Source of the DNA: an uncultured Lachnobacterium sp.
GTDB taxonomy: Bacteria; Bacillota; Clostridia; Lachnospirales; Lachnospiraceae
NCBI GenBank assembly: GCA_900546625.1
Contig: URDU01000021.1
Coordinates: forward strand, 1-46,554
Direction: 5' to 3'
DNA: 46,554 nucleotides
Each line of letters opens with the position of its first letter. Position 1 is the stretch's first letter. The position numbers were made by a program, and so were the translations under genes. Positions 23,505 to 32,900 of this stretch are shown piece by piece. The notes beneath the pieces were generated by a model. The model saw nothing but the letters and a program-made list of their open reading frames with translations. It made no database searches and was not told where the DNA came from.

Positions 23505-24776
23505 CTAATTACGTTCTTGCTCTCCAAGCATCTCCACAAATGCCTGAAGCCTTGTGGAAATCTGTCCGTCACTGGCATTTGCCGGGTTGCAGCCGTCTCC
23601 GTCTAAAACCATAGTTGGAAGTCCTTCCCACTCGAGTGAGCGCTTTATAAGGCTTGATGCACCGATTGTATTCTTGCAGCCCCAGTGTGCAAAAAGCACT
23701 GCACCGTCTGCTCCAACTGTGTCGGCAAGCTCCTTTGCTTCCTCTATTCTCTGGTTCACACTGCCATTATAAATGCAGTAAACCATTTTCTCGGCAAGCG
23801 CCTCATACGGGTCTTCCGACTCCATGCCTCTGAAGCCATCGGCAATAAAATCGCTCGCACTGATATGGATTGTGTCACTGTAATTGAAAACATCCTTCAC
23901 TGCATCCTGCAAAAACGGCATGGTGTGCATCCAAAGTACATGAAAGCCATCTCCAACAGGTGCACGTCTCACATCATCTCTCAGAAGCTGTGTATATCTG
24001 ACTGATTCATCAGTACCCGCAAGCAGATGACACATAAAAAGCGCATACAGCTCATTGGTGAGAGTTGACGCAATATCATGTCCTTTTCTCAGGTGAAGCT
24101 GCCTGTAATAATTATTTGATGCAATTTTGCTCTTGTCCACAGCCTTTTTCACAGACGCCTCTGTGATTTCTCTGCCGGTGACATCCTGTAAAAAATTCTT
24201 AAGCTCCCTAAGCTGCTTTGCCACATACATAACAGAGTCATAATTCTTCTCATATGGAACATCTATATAAAAGCTTGGTATTTCATATCTCTCCTTTAGA
24301 TATGGAAATGTCATCATATTGCCATCGCATGCCAGGTTTGTATACACCATGCACTTTGGCTTTGGCACTATTCCGTTTAAAGCTGCTCCCAGAAAAACCC
24401 TGTGATACGAGCACATGGTCTCCGGAAAACCCTCCTTCTCAGTCTGTCTGAGAAAAGCCTGCTCGCATTTAGTTCCTGCAATAAAGCACGATAATGCCTC
24501 AACCGAATATGGTGTGAGACCTGCTGCCGTCAAAAGCTCTCCCGGTACAAAAATACTGACCATCGCGGCATTTTCAGGCTTAGCCAGTGCCTGTATGATA
24601 TTATTCATGACAACCTTTGCCACATACTGCCCTGACATTGGAAGCTTTCTGTCCGGAAATAATGCCAATCTCTTTTCCTGTAATCTATATCCTGCAAGCA
24701 AAAGCTTCCTAGCCTTAACAGGATCCTTTTCTGCTGTCTCGCCTACTTTTGCTCCAAATTTATCCACTATACTCAT
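23505..24776 (-). CDS. 2-hydroxyacyl-CoA dehydratase family (HgdB-like) protein, 423 aa
   Basis: The protein has the Rossmann-like lobes and scattered cysteines of this family: GTKCEQAFLR, ETMCSYHRVFLGAAL, VYTNLACDGNMMTFPYL, ADGAVLFAHWGCKNTIGAS and VLDGDGCNPANASDGQI. These could bind a 4Fe-4S or double-cubane cluster. Family members catalyse difficult reductive eliminations or reductions driven by the activase. It is the first gene of a two-gene operon with the dehydratase-activase fusion. The ribosome binding site is weak (AAGAGC). No acyl-CoA transferase or second dehydratase subunit is in view, so a classic amino-acid fermentation role is not supported by context. Confidence 0.78.
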   Translation of the reverse strand: MSIVDKFGAKVGETAEKDPVKARKLLLAGYRLQEKRLALFPDRKLPMSGQYVAKVVMNNIIQALAKPENAAMVSIFVPGELLTAAGLTPYSVEALSCFIAGTKCEQAFLRQTEKEGFPETMCSYHRVFLGAALNGIVPKPKCMVYTNLACDGNMMTFPYLKERYEIPSFYIDVPYEKNYDSVMYVAKQLRELKNFLQDVTGREITEASVKKAVDKSKIASNNYYRQLHLRKGHDIASTLTNELYALFMCHLLAGTDESVRYTQLLRDDVRRAPVGDGFHVLWMHTMPFLQDAVKDVFNYSDTIHISASDFIADGFRGMESEDPYEALAEKMVYCIYNGSVNQRIEEAKELADTVGADGAVLFAHWGCKNTIGASSLIKRSLEWEGLPTMVLDGDGCNPANASDGQISTRLQAFVEMLGEQERN

Positions 24777-24870
24777 GTGATATTTCAGCTCTTTTCTTTA
24801 TTCAAATATATGTAAACACTCGGTTCAACATATTATTATAGCAATCATGCACAAAAAGTAAACTCTCATT

Positions 24871-25677
24871 TTAGCTATATTTCACTATAACTATTGTCAA
24901 ATACCCTTTTGCTTCGGTAAGCTCATCCAGCCCTCTGTATACACGCTCCGACTCCATTCCACAGTTGGTCACACCATACACTGTCATTTTCTTTTTTCTG
25001 ATACCGCCTTTAGAATTCACGTCTGATAAGCACATATCAGCTTCTTCATCTGTCTTTACATCGCTCCCATCAGTTGTGCGAAGCACCTCTATCAGCTCTG
25101 CAAGCTTCTTCCCCGATTTCATATACACACAGGTACCACCATATCCCATGGTATCCCTCACATCATACGAGGCCGGTATGATATGTATCTCGTCCCTCAT
25201 CTCACCGAGCGAAATACCAAGCCGCGCTGCCGCCGCACAAAAAGACGGCACCCCGCTTATCATCACTGCCGTAAAGCCTGCCTGAATAACACGCTTATGG
25301 ATATACATATATGTTGAATACACGCTCGGATCGCCAATTGTAAGCATTGCCACATTTTTTCCTGCTAAAAGCTCACAGACTATGTCACTGTATATCTTAT
25401 TGTGTGATATAGCCAGCTTTTCTTTATCCTTTATCATGGGAAACGGTGTGCACATAATCTGTTTTTTCTCTATCTCCGGTAAAACAGCCTGCACTATGCT
25501 GTACGCATAGCATTCCTCTTTTGAAACTGCAGGGATTGCAATTATATCACATGCTTTTATTGTATTAACAGCCTTTAAAGTCATAAGCCCAGGATCTCCC
25601 GGACCTACACCGATGCCATATAACACACCAATATTATTTTTATTGTCATCCCCGGCTCTTTCTATCTGCTTGTCCAT
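24871..25677 (-). CDS. cobI: Precorrin-2/cobalt-factor-II C20-methyltransferase-like
   Basis: The tetrapyrrole-methylase fold is clear: GIGVGPGDPGLMTLKAVNTI, then a conserved MLTIGDPSVYSTYMYIHKRV and ISGVPSFCAAAARLGI. These patterns fit CobI/CbiL, which methylates C20 during cobalamin synthesis using S-adenosylmethionine. The protein is slightly longer than usual because of an acidic insert near residues 210-235 (TTDGSDVKTDEEADM). I prefer the ATG at 25677 (MDKQIERAG) with AGGAAAT upstream. No other cobalamin gene is nearby in the window, so it is either a separated pathway gene or a specialised paralogue. Confidence 0.82.
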   Translation of the reverse strand: MDKQIERAGDDNKNNIGVLYGIGVGPGDPGLMTLKAVNTIKACDIIAIPAVSKEECYAYSIVQAVLPEIEKKQIMCTPFPMIKDKEKLAISHNKIYSDIVCELLAGKNVAMLTIGDPSVYSTYMYIHKRVIQAGFTAVMISGVPSFCAAAARLGISLGEMRDEIHIIPASYDVRDTMGYGGTCVYMKSGKKLAELIEVLRTTDGSDVKTDEEADMCLSDVNSKGGIRKKKMTVYGVTNCGMESERVYRGLDELTEAKGYLTIVIVKYS

Positions 25678-25736
25678 CTTTATAATTTCCTGCTTTCTAT
25701 ACCACATTTACAAGTAATGAATTCCTAACAAAATCA

Positions 25737-26201
25737 TCACAAATCGATATCATATATTCTTCTTGTATCAATTACCGTCTCTGCACCATTATCATCCACA
25801 ACTATCATCAGGTGCCCTATGCTATCAAGCTTTTTAAGATACCCTGTCACATGCTCATAGCTGCCACCCTCCTTGTGCTCATCCGGCACAAAATATGTCA
25901 CCTCAAAATAATTCTCTGCCATTGTGTTTATGACATTTTCGTCATATAAACCGTCTGAATTGAAATTACGCTTTCTATAAAGCATCATGAGCTCATTCAT
26001 TTTCTCATCAAGCTCTCTTTTTTTGTCCTCATCAGGCTCATGCCACTCGTTTGTCAGCCTCGCTGTCTCTGCAATAGCCTCCTCATGACCTGTAAGTGCC
26101 GCAAAAGGTGCAAATTGTGCTGAGCGGTCCCATATAGACATCTGCGGATGTACCTTTGACACATGATGTGGTAAATCTATAATATCATCATATTTTCCCA
26201 T
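25737..26201 (-). CDS. YolD-like protein paired with Y-family polymerase
   Basis: The 154-aa protein begins MGKYDDIIDLPHHVSKVHPQ and continues with SIWDRSAQFAPFAALTGHEE, the pattern of YolD-like proteins usually found next to Y-family polymerase genes in Firmicutes. The C-terminal half (YFEVTYFVPDEHKEGGSYEH, GYLKKLDSIGHLMIV) is a small beta domain. It lies 78 bp downstream of the polymerase on the same strand, the reverse of the order I recall in Bacilli. It may adjust polymerase activity or SOS response; the role is inferred from context. Confidence 0.75.
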   Translation of the reverse strand: MGKYDDIIDLPHHVSKVHPQMSIWDRSAQFAPFAALTGHEEAIAETARLTNEWHEPDEDKKRELDEKMNELMMLYRKRNFNSDGLYDENVINTMAENYFEVTYFVPDEHKEGGSYEHVTGYLKKLDSIGHLMIVVDDNGAETVIDTRRIYDIDL

Positions 26202-26279
26202 GCCATGCTCCTTATATACTTTTTCGTAACTATTTTAAACCACTAAGAAAAATCCGATTAAGAACCACAGCAGTTGCTG

Positions 26280-28070
26280 CTATGCCTTGTGTCCGCCAAT
26301 CTGGTTGTTTCTCGAAATCGTTGTGGCACCCTCCTCAAGATTCATACCCTTTAGCATGGCATTCTTTCCATATTTCTTCTTAACGGAAATCATAGCCTCC
26401 TGAAGCTTTCTCTCCTTGGAAAGTGCCTCATCCTCTTTTAGCTTTTCCCTAGCCTTTGCCTGATAATCCGTAAATAAATCAAGCTGCTCAAACTGCTCAC
26501 TTTCCTGCACCTTACTCTCATCACAAACCCTGTTTGCTACCACAGTAATCCTGCGCGTCAGAAGAGAAGGGTCTATGATACGGTCATAAAGCTCCATAAC
26601 AGCATCCATGATGATGCGCGTGGATGATGTAAAACGTCCTAAGTTAGCCGTGCCATGCGCATGCTTTGGAACCTTTCTGCCGTAGCGGTCTATGGTAATC
26701 TCGCCTGTATAAGCTCTGGGTGTGCCTTTTTTACTGCCATTGCTGTCTTTGTCTTTATTGTTTCCTACGTGGTCATAATTATTGCCGGAACAGCTATCCG
26801 CCTTATTAGACAAATTCGCAATATCGTACCCGATAGTGAGCACTATCTGGTCTGTAACCAGCCTCTTATCAACCAGATCAAGCACAAGAAGGTCCGTCAT
26901 CTCACGCACAATGAGCTTTGTCTTCTCGTAATCATAAGGCTCCTGCAGCACCTGCCCAGAGCTGATGCTGTTAGTCTGCGGTCTGTAGGCCTTGATATCC
27001 GCTATCGTGACCGGCTCATATCCCCATGCATGGTCTATAAGAAGCTCTGCATTGATGCCAAACATCTTATACAGCTTTTCCTCATTGTAAAAATCATTCG
27101 GTCCTCCGAGTGAGCACCTGGCCACATCTCCCATGGTATACATGCCGGCTGCCTCAAGCTTTTTGGCATAGCCTGCCCCCACTCTCCAGAAATCGGTAAT
27201 CGGCCGGTGATCCCACAGCTTTCGCCTATAGCTGTTCTCGTTGAGCTCTGCTATACGCACTCCACGCTCATCAGGCATAGCATGCTTTGCCATAATATCC
27301 ATGGCTATCTTGCATAGATACAGATTTGTTCCAATACCACAGGTTGCCGTGATACCGGTATCCTTAAGGACATCATCTATAATCTTAGACGCAAGCTCCC
27401 TTGCTGTCATGTGATAAGTGCGAAGATAGTGTGTCACATCCATAAAAACCTCATCTATCGAGTAAACACTGATATCCTCAGGAGCGATATACTTAAGATA
27501 AATATTGTATATACGTGTACTGTAATCCATATACAAAGCCATACGCGGCGGTGCGACAATGTATGTAAGCTCATACTCAGGATGTGCGTCAAGCAGATTC
27601 GCATTATTTGATGCATACTCAAATCCTGCCATTGTGCTTTCTGTTATATCATTTTCTGCTATATCATTTTCTGTTACATATTTTTTTCTTTCATCCGGAT
27701 TGCCCTCAGCCTGAATTCTTTTTTGCTGTTCACCTGCTGATTGGTTTCTGTCAGATTGTTTGCCCTCAATTTGCCGGCTTGCATCCACAGTCCCAGCTGT
27801 ATGTCCACTCGCCATAAGCTTCGACAGACGCAGCTTGTTTACCTCCTTCACACGCTGTACCACCTCAAAAAGGCGTGCCCTGCCCGGTATGCCATATGCC
27901 TTAAGCGCAGGCGATACAGCAAGACAGATGGTCTTCTCCGTGCGGGTTGGATCTGCCACGACCAGATTAGTGGTCAGAGCATCCTTTCCCCTCTCTCTGC
28001 ACTCTACTGATGCGTAAAATGATTTTAAATCTATTGCCACATAAATGTGCTCTTCATTATGCTTGTCCAT
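26280..28070 (-). CDS. Y-family translesion DNA polymerase (UmuC/DinB-like)
   Basis: The catalytic centre is complete: VAIDLKSFYASVECRERG near the N-terminus and VYSIDEVFMDVTHYL in the palm. The finger, HhH and little-finger regions follow (TATCGIGTNLYLCKIAMDIM, then GAGYAKKLEAAGMYTMGDVA and TSTRIIMDAVMELYDR). At 596 aa it is longer than DinB, because of a low-complexity insert around residues 90-160 (rich in E, N, Q, K with repeated END/ENDI units) and a second spacer near 425-450. The start at 28070 is fixed by the -10 element 7 bases before it, so the mRNA is probably leaderless. A LexA-type box overlaps the promoter. The enzyme copies damaged DNA during SOS. Confidence 0.9.
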   Translation of the reverse strand: MDKHNEEHIYVAIDLKSFYASVECRERGKDALTTNLVVADPTRTEKTICLAVSPALKAYGIPGRARLFEVVQRVKEVNKLRLSKLMASGHTAGTVDASRQIEGKQSDRNQSAGEQQKRIQAEGNPDERKKYVTENDIAENDITESTMAGFEYASNNANLLDAHPEYELTYIVAPPRMALYMDYSTRIYNIYLKYIAPEDISVYSIDEVFMDVTHYLRTYHMTARELASKIIDDVLKDTGITATCGIGTNLYLCKIAMDIMAKHAMPDERGVRIAELNENSYRRKLWDHRPITDFWRVGAGYAKKLEAAGMYTMGDVARCSLGGPNDFYNEEKLYKMFGINAELLIDHAWGYEPVTIADIKAYRPQTNSISSGQVLQEPYDYEKTKLIVREMTDLLVLDLVDKRLVTDQIVLTIGYDIANLSNKADSCSGNNYDHVGNNKDKDSNGSKKGTPRAYTGEITIDRYGRKVPKHAHGTANLGRFTSSTRIIMDAVMELYDRIIDPSLLTRRITVVANRVCDESKVQESEQFEQLDLFTDYQAKAREKLKEDEALSKERKLQEAMISVKKKYGKNAMLKGMNLEEGATTISRNNQIGGHKA

Positions 28071-28076
28071 ACTGCA

Positions 28077-28118
28077 ATTCTACATTGATTACGCTTAATT
28101 GTCAAGAACATATGTTTG
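28077..28118 (-). promoter_or_regulatory. SOS-type promoter of the polymerase gene, leaderless
   Basis: On the minus strand TTGACA (28105-28100) and TAGAAT (28082-28077) are 17 bp apart. The A of the ATG at 28070 falls 7 bases after the -10 element, where transcription should begin. Adjacent to the -35, GAACATATGTTT at 28106-28117 matches the Gram-positive LexA (DinR) box GAAC-N4-GTTC at 7 of the 8 conserved bases. The regulator is inferred from that match and from the Y-family polymerase downstream. Confidence 0.72.
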
Positions 28119-28141
28119 CATGTGTAAATTATTGTCACTAC

Positions 28142-28398
28142 GTAAGAAAATGCCGCTACAGTACAGGTTAATGCATCAGTAAGCCTTACGCAGTCACTTA
28201 GTGGCTGTTAGAATTATTTCCTCACACAACAATGCCCCGCCAAGGATGGCGGGGCAAGGCGTTATGTGCCATGGACGGCACTTAAAGCCGGTTGTGTCAT
28301 GGTCTATAACAAACTGAATATATAATTCTTACAGCCTCTTAGTGACGAAGAACCAGCTTACGGATGCATTAAACTGCACTGTAGCGGCATTTTCGTAC
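28142..28398. ncRNA. 257-bp highly structured inverted-repeat element, unclassified RNA or MITE-like
   Basis: The outer arms 28142-28184 and 28356-28398 are reverse complements at 39 of 43 positions. After a short internal loop a second arm pair of about 25 bp (around 28192-28217 and 28325-28349) differs only at three T-T oppositions. The centre carries the perfect hairpin TGCCCCGCC-aaggat-GGCGGGGCA (28233-28256) and a second one GTGCC-atggac-GGCAC (28266-28281), itself closed by GGC..GCC. No reading frame or terminator T-run explains it. It lies between the polymerase and permease genes. I cannot name a known RNA family; alternatives are a non-autonomous transposable element or a solo structured element. 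Type is given as ncRNA for lack of a better class. Confidence 0.6.
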
Positions 28399-28431
28399 CA
28401 TAACAAATATGGCTCAAGAAGCTTCAAAGCA

Positions 28432-29862
28432 CTACACTACAAGGAAGAACTTCACAAGGAAAAGAAGCGAAATAGCATAAGTGAGGACAGAAACCTCCTT
28501 AGCCTTTCCTGTAAATACCTTGAGTACAGTATATGTGATAAGTCCAAGACCTATAGCATGTCCGATAGATCCTGAGATAGGCATTGCAATAAGCATGAGC
28601 GCCACAGGAGCAACCTGAGACAGGTCCTCAAAATCCACCTTCTTAAGACCGCCAAGCATCAGAATACCAACATAGATAAGTGCTGATGATGTTGCTGCGG
28701 CTGGAATGATTGCTGCAAGCGGTGCGATGAAGATACATGCAAGGAACAGGATACCTGTTGTGAAGGCTGTAAGACCTGTACGTCCACCTGCCTCTACACC
28801 TGATGCAGACTCAACAAATGTTGTTACGGTAGATGTACCTGTTACGGCACCAACCATTGTGGCAACTGAATCGGAAATCAAGGCCTCCTTCATGTTTGGC
28901 ATATTTCCCTCTTTGTCAACCATTCCTGCTCGTGATGCAGTACCAACGAGTGTTCCGATGGTATCAAACATATCAATGATACAGAATGTGATGATGAGTG
29001 AAACTGCTGTAAACCATCCAATGCTGATAAAATCCTTGAAATCGAACTTGAACAGTGTAGTATCTGCCATATCCTTAAACTGTGGCACAAATGAAGCTGT
29101 TGCAAGTGATGCAAATGGGTTTGTTCCGAAGAAGATAGCCTCTCCTGCCCAGTAAACCACGCAGGCTGCAAGCATACCAAAAAGTACTGCTCCGTTGACG
29201 CCCTTATGCGCTAAAATAATGATAACAAAAAGTCCGATGAACATGGTCACAACAGTGAGTACCATTGAAGAATATCCATCTGCCATATTTGTTTTGGCAA
29301 GTCCCGGTGTGAGTGCACCGAAGAAATCCTTCATCACATAAAATGGTCCACCGTCCTTTGAGTAAACACCGGCATTTGAGCCAAAGCCGATATTTAAAAG
29401 CATAAGACCGATAGCCGGTGAAATACCCATGCGGACACCATAAGGAATGGCATCTACTATCTTGTCACGGATATTGAATATTGAAAGTATGAAGAATAAA
29501 ATACCCTCAATAAGGATGATACACAGTGCAGCCTGGAATGAGTCAACATATGACAGGCCTGTGATGCTTACGATGTTGGCAACTACTACAGCAAAAAAGC
29601 TGTTGAGTCCCATTCCCGGAGCCAGTGCAAATGGCTTGTTGGCAAGAAATGCCATGACAAACATACCTACTGCCGAAGCAATACAGGTTGCCAAAAACAC
29701 TCCGTTCCATAATGCTTTTGTTCCCTCAGCACCGAATCCGGTGAGGAGGTTTGGGTTAAGAGCAATGATGTATGCCATGGTCATGAATGTTGTCAGACCG
29801 GCAAGAATCTCTGTCTTGACCGTTGTGTTGTTTTGTTTGAGTTTGAAGATTTTCTCTAACAT
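28432..29862 (-). CDS. NCS2-family purine permease (guanine/hypoxanthine-type)
   Basis: The 476-aa protein has about 12-14 hydrophobic segments and the NCS2 signatures AGLTTFMTMAYIIALNP, ALAPGMGLNSFFA, and a later TSTVTTFVESASGVEAGGRT. These features match the AzgA/PbuG/AdeQ subgroup, which imports adenine, guanine or hypoxanthine with protons. The start at 29862 has GGAAAGGAAG upstream. No purine riboswitch aptamer is visible in the 94 bases before it. It lies alone between the structured element and the GGDEF/EAL gene. The purM-purN-purD cluster 4 kb away handles de novo synthesis, so the two together cover purine supply. Confidence 0.9.
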   Translation of the reverse strand: MLEKIFKLKQNNTTVKTEILAGLTTFMTMAYIIALNPNLLTGFGAEGTKALWNGVFLATCIASAVGMFVMAFLANKPFALAPGMGLNSFFAVVVANIVSITGLSYVDSFQAALCIILIEGILFFILSIFNIRDKIVDAIPYGVRMGISPAIGLMLLNIGFGSNAGVYSKDGGPFYVMKDFFGALTPGLAKTNMADGYSSMVLTVVTMFIGLFVIIILAHKGVNGAVLFGMLAACVVYWAGEAIFFGTNPFASLATASFVPQFKDMADTTLFKFDFKDFISIGWFTAVSLIITFCIIDMFDTIGTLVGTASRAGMVDKEGNMPNMKEALISDSVATMVGAVTGTSTVTTFVESASGVEAGGRTGLTAFTTGILFLACIFIAPLAAIIPAAATSSALIYVGILMLGGLKKVDFEDLSQVAPVALMLIAMPISGSIGHAIGLGLITYTVLKVFTGKAKEVSVLTYAISLLFLVKFFLVV

Positions 29863-29956
29863 TTTTCTTCCTTTCCTTTTATCTTTTTTTGCAGCTGTTA
29901 TCCGCTTTCCTGCTATAGGTGCCTGTTAATAGCTGCACTATATATAAAATTGTGAA

Positions 29957-32900
29957 TCACAACTGATTCCTTGTTTTTTCCACGAACTCACTCGTGAAAA
30001 CATCAAGTGTAACCGGCTTTGAATAGAAATAGCCCTGAATAATATTACAGCCAAACTGCTGTAATAGACTTACCTGCTCCTCATTCTCTGCACCCTCGGC
30101 AACACACTCTATGCCAAGCTCCTTAATCATGGATATGAGGTGCTTTAACATAATCCTGCTCTTTTCATTGCTCTCCAGGTTCTTGACCAGGGAACGATCA
30201 ATTTTTGCAATACTGAACGGAAACTTAAAAAGCATCTCAAGATTAGAGTACTTCGTACCAAAGTCATCCATCGAAAGTCGAAAGCCCATCGAAATAAGAG
30301 ACTGGGCGATATTATTTATCAATGCAACGTCCATATCACCTACAGACTCTGTTATCTCTATCTGAACAAGCCCCTCCGGAAGATCATACCTATTCATTAT
30401 CTCCTTCACCTGCTCCAAAAGACCTGCATATTCCAGCGTATTCTTTGAAAAATTCACTGAAACAGGAACCACTCTCTTTTCATTTATACAGCGCTGCTTC
30501 TGCGCTTTACAAACCTCATCGAGCACAAATAAATCAATAAGATGCGAGCATCTGTTTTCTTCTAAAATCTCAATAAAATGAATTGGTCCTACAATGCCAT
30601 GAGCCTCATCAAAAAATCTGATAAGGGCTTCTGCCCCGACGGTGATACCTGTTCTGGAATCAACCTTCGGCTGATAATATACCATAAAGCTTCCCTTATC
30701 AATCTCAGAAACCACGTCCTTAAATACCTTATTTCTCATTGTACTGTCAAGACTCTTAAGCTTTGTATCCTTTTCAATATCGTACATTAAGCGGACCTCT
30801 GAGAGCTGCCTTGCGATATCAGGCTTATCCGTCCAGCTAAAGCCTGTCGATACTGAGACATCCAGATCATCAAGGCTTTCCCTTACTATCCTGACAAGCC
30901 CCATAAATGATTTTTTATCAATATCCTTGCAAAAAACAACTATCTCATCCTGCTCGTACCTGTATATATCATAGCCTGTAAAAACGCCGCTGATCACATT
31001 TGCAACCATCCTAAGACGCGCATTTCCTGCCGCATATCCAAATTTATCATTTATATCCGAAAGCCTTATGATATCTGATGCAAATATTCCCATTGAGCTA
31101 CAGTCATACTCTACATAGCTCTCCCCGAGATTATTAAAGTTCTCTCTCTTTCTTAAGCCTGTGACCTGGTCAAAATTGAGTCTGTACTCATACTCTGCCC
31201 TTGCTTTCTCATAAAACAGACTATTCGATATTGAAATACCAACCATATCAATCAAATCCAGACTTCCTGAATTGGCTCTTGGATTCATAACTACGATAGC
31301 ACCAAAGCATTGTTCCCTCTTGTTTAGAAGAACAGCAGATGCAGACCATATTCTGACATCAGCCATTCGCTTGAATAAATCTCTGTATTCACCCTCAATT
31401 GACTTAATATCACTTATAAACACACGACCGGCGTCATTAAAAAGAGCGAGAAAATCTGCAATTGCACCTCTTGAAACAGATTCATTAACCACCTTTGCCA
31501 TAATCTGTGCACTTGGTATATGTATCTCCTCAATTGTGTCCCACTCACTCTCTCCATTATAGATAACAGCCACACAATCTGCATTGTAAAACTCTCTAAG
31601 CAGCCGTAAATAGTTCTTATACCCCAAGCCTTCGGTGGTATCATTAATAGCATCAATGAAATTCTGCATAAAAGACCTGTAGCTGCTTATCTGTCTCATA
31701 ACAGCATTCAGCTTTGACTCATTACTCAAATCTATCATCTTGAGCAGTCTATAGCCATTATAATCCTTATGAGTCAGCTTGACTATGAGCTTCTTTTCGC
31801 CTAAGAGCTTTGCAACTATATTGTCGGGATGATCCTTTCCTGAAAAAACCGATACTCTGTTTCCCTGCTCTTTCTTCCGTAAAAACAAATCAATGAACCC
31901 ATCATCAAACGGCTTTGAAATAAATTCATCAATCTGAGATGCTGTCATAATGCTTGAATTTCTGATAGCCTTATTTACAAATACTATTCTACGGCTCTCC
32001 TCATCTACTGCAAGTATATAGTCCGGCTTTTCATCATACGAGAAAATCTCCATATCTGACAGCTTGCAGGATACACCTGTATTGGAAAGAGTACAGGAAT
32101 TATGCGGAGTGCTTATATCATTTTTCCTGATAGAATCGAAAAATGATATGCGATTCTTGCCCTTCCTCTTTGAGTAATACATAGCCTGATCCGCCTCATA
32201 GTACAGATCCTTAAAGGTCAGCTCTCTGTCATCGCCTGTAGTCATGCCGATTGATGCAGAATACTCCATATCAAAAATAATATTCTTCAGCTTGCCTGAC
32301 AGCTTTACGCAGAACTCGTCCACAGCATCACTGTCCTCTAATCCAAATACAATCGCCGCAAACTCATCACCGCCAAGCCTGCCAACTATGCCATTGGCTC
32401 CAACCGCTTCCTTAAGCACCTGTCCTGTCTGGCTTAATACCCTATCCCCCACATTGTGTCCCAAGGTGTCATTTACTATCTTGAAATCATCCACATCAAG
32501 CATCACAAATAAAAGCTTTGTTCCCTTTTGCCTGATAAGTGATGTACATTTATTCTCAAATGCGAGGTGATTGTATGTGCCTGTCAGGGAGTCCAAAAGA
32601 CCTTTTTCATCTCTGATATCAAACATCACTCCGGCTACCATACATACCTTTTTATCCAGATCAGGTATGCTGACCATGTACATCTCGACAGGCTTACTCT
32701 TGCCATCCTCTGATATAAAGCTAAGCTGAAATGCAGTACGCATAGGCCGAAGCAGACATTTATCGAGCTGCTTTTTGAAGCTTTCGATACTGTCTGCCGG
32801 ACACTCTGACATGTATGTGTCGATATTTTGTTTAAAACATGGATATACTGTCTCCTGAGCCGGAGAAGAGTTTGCTATTTTGAAAATATATGCCTCGTCA

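Noticed and set aside
26655..27113. 152-codon plus-strand ORF antisense to the polymerase gene
   Set aside because: It mirrors conserved polymerase codons and lacks a ribosome binding site.
28342..28575. Plus-strand ORF overlapping the structured element and the permease 3' end
   Set aside because: It mixes arm sequence with antisense permease sequence and has no family features.
29863..29956. Purine riboswitch before the NCS2 permease
   Set aside because: The 94-bp leader lacks the three-helix aptamer and its conserved loop sequences.
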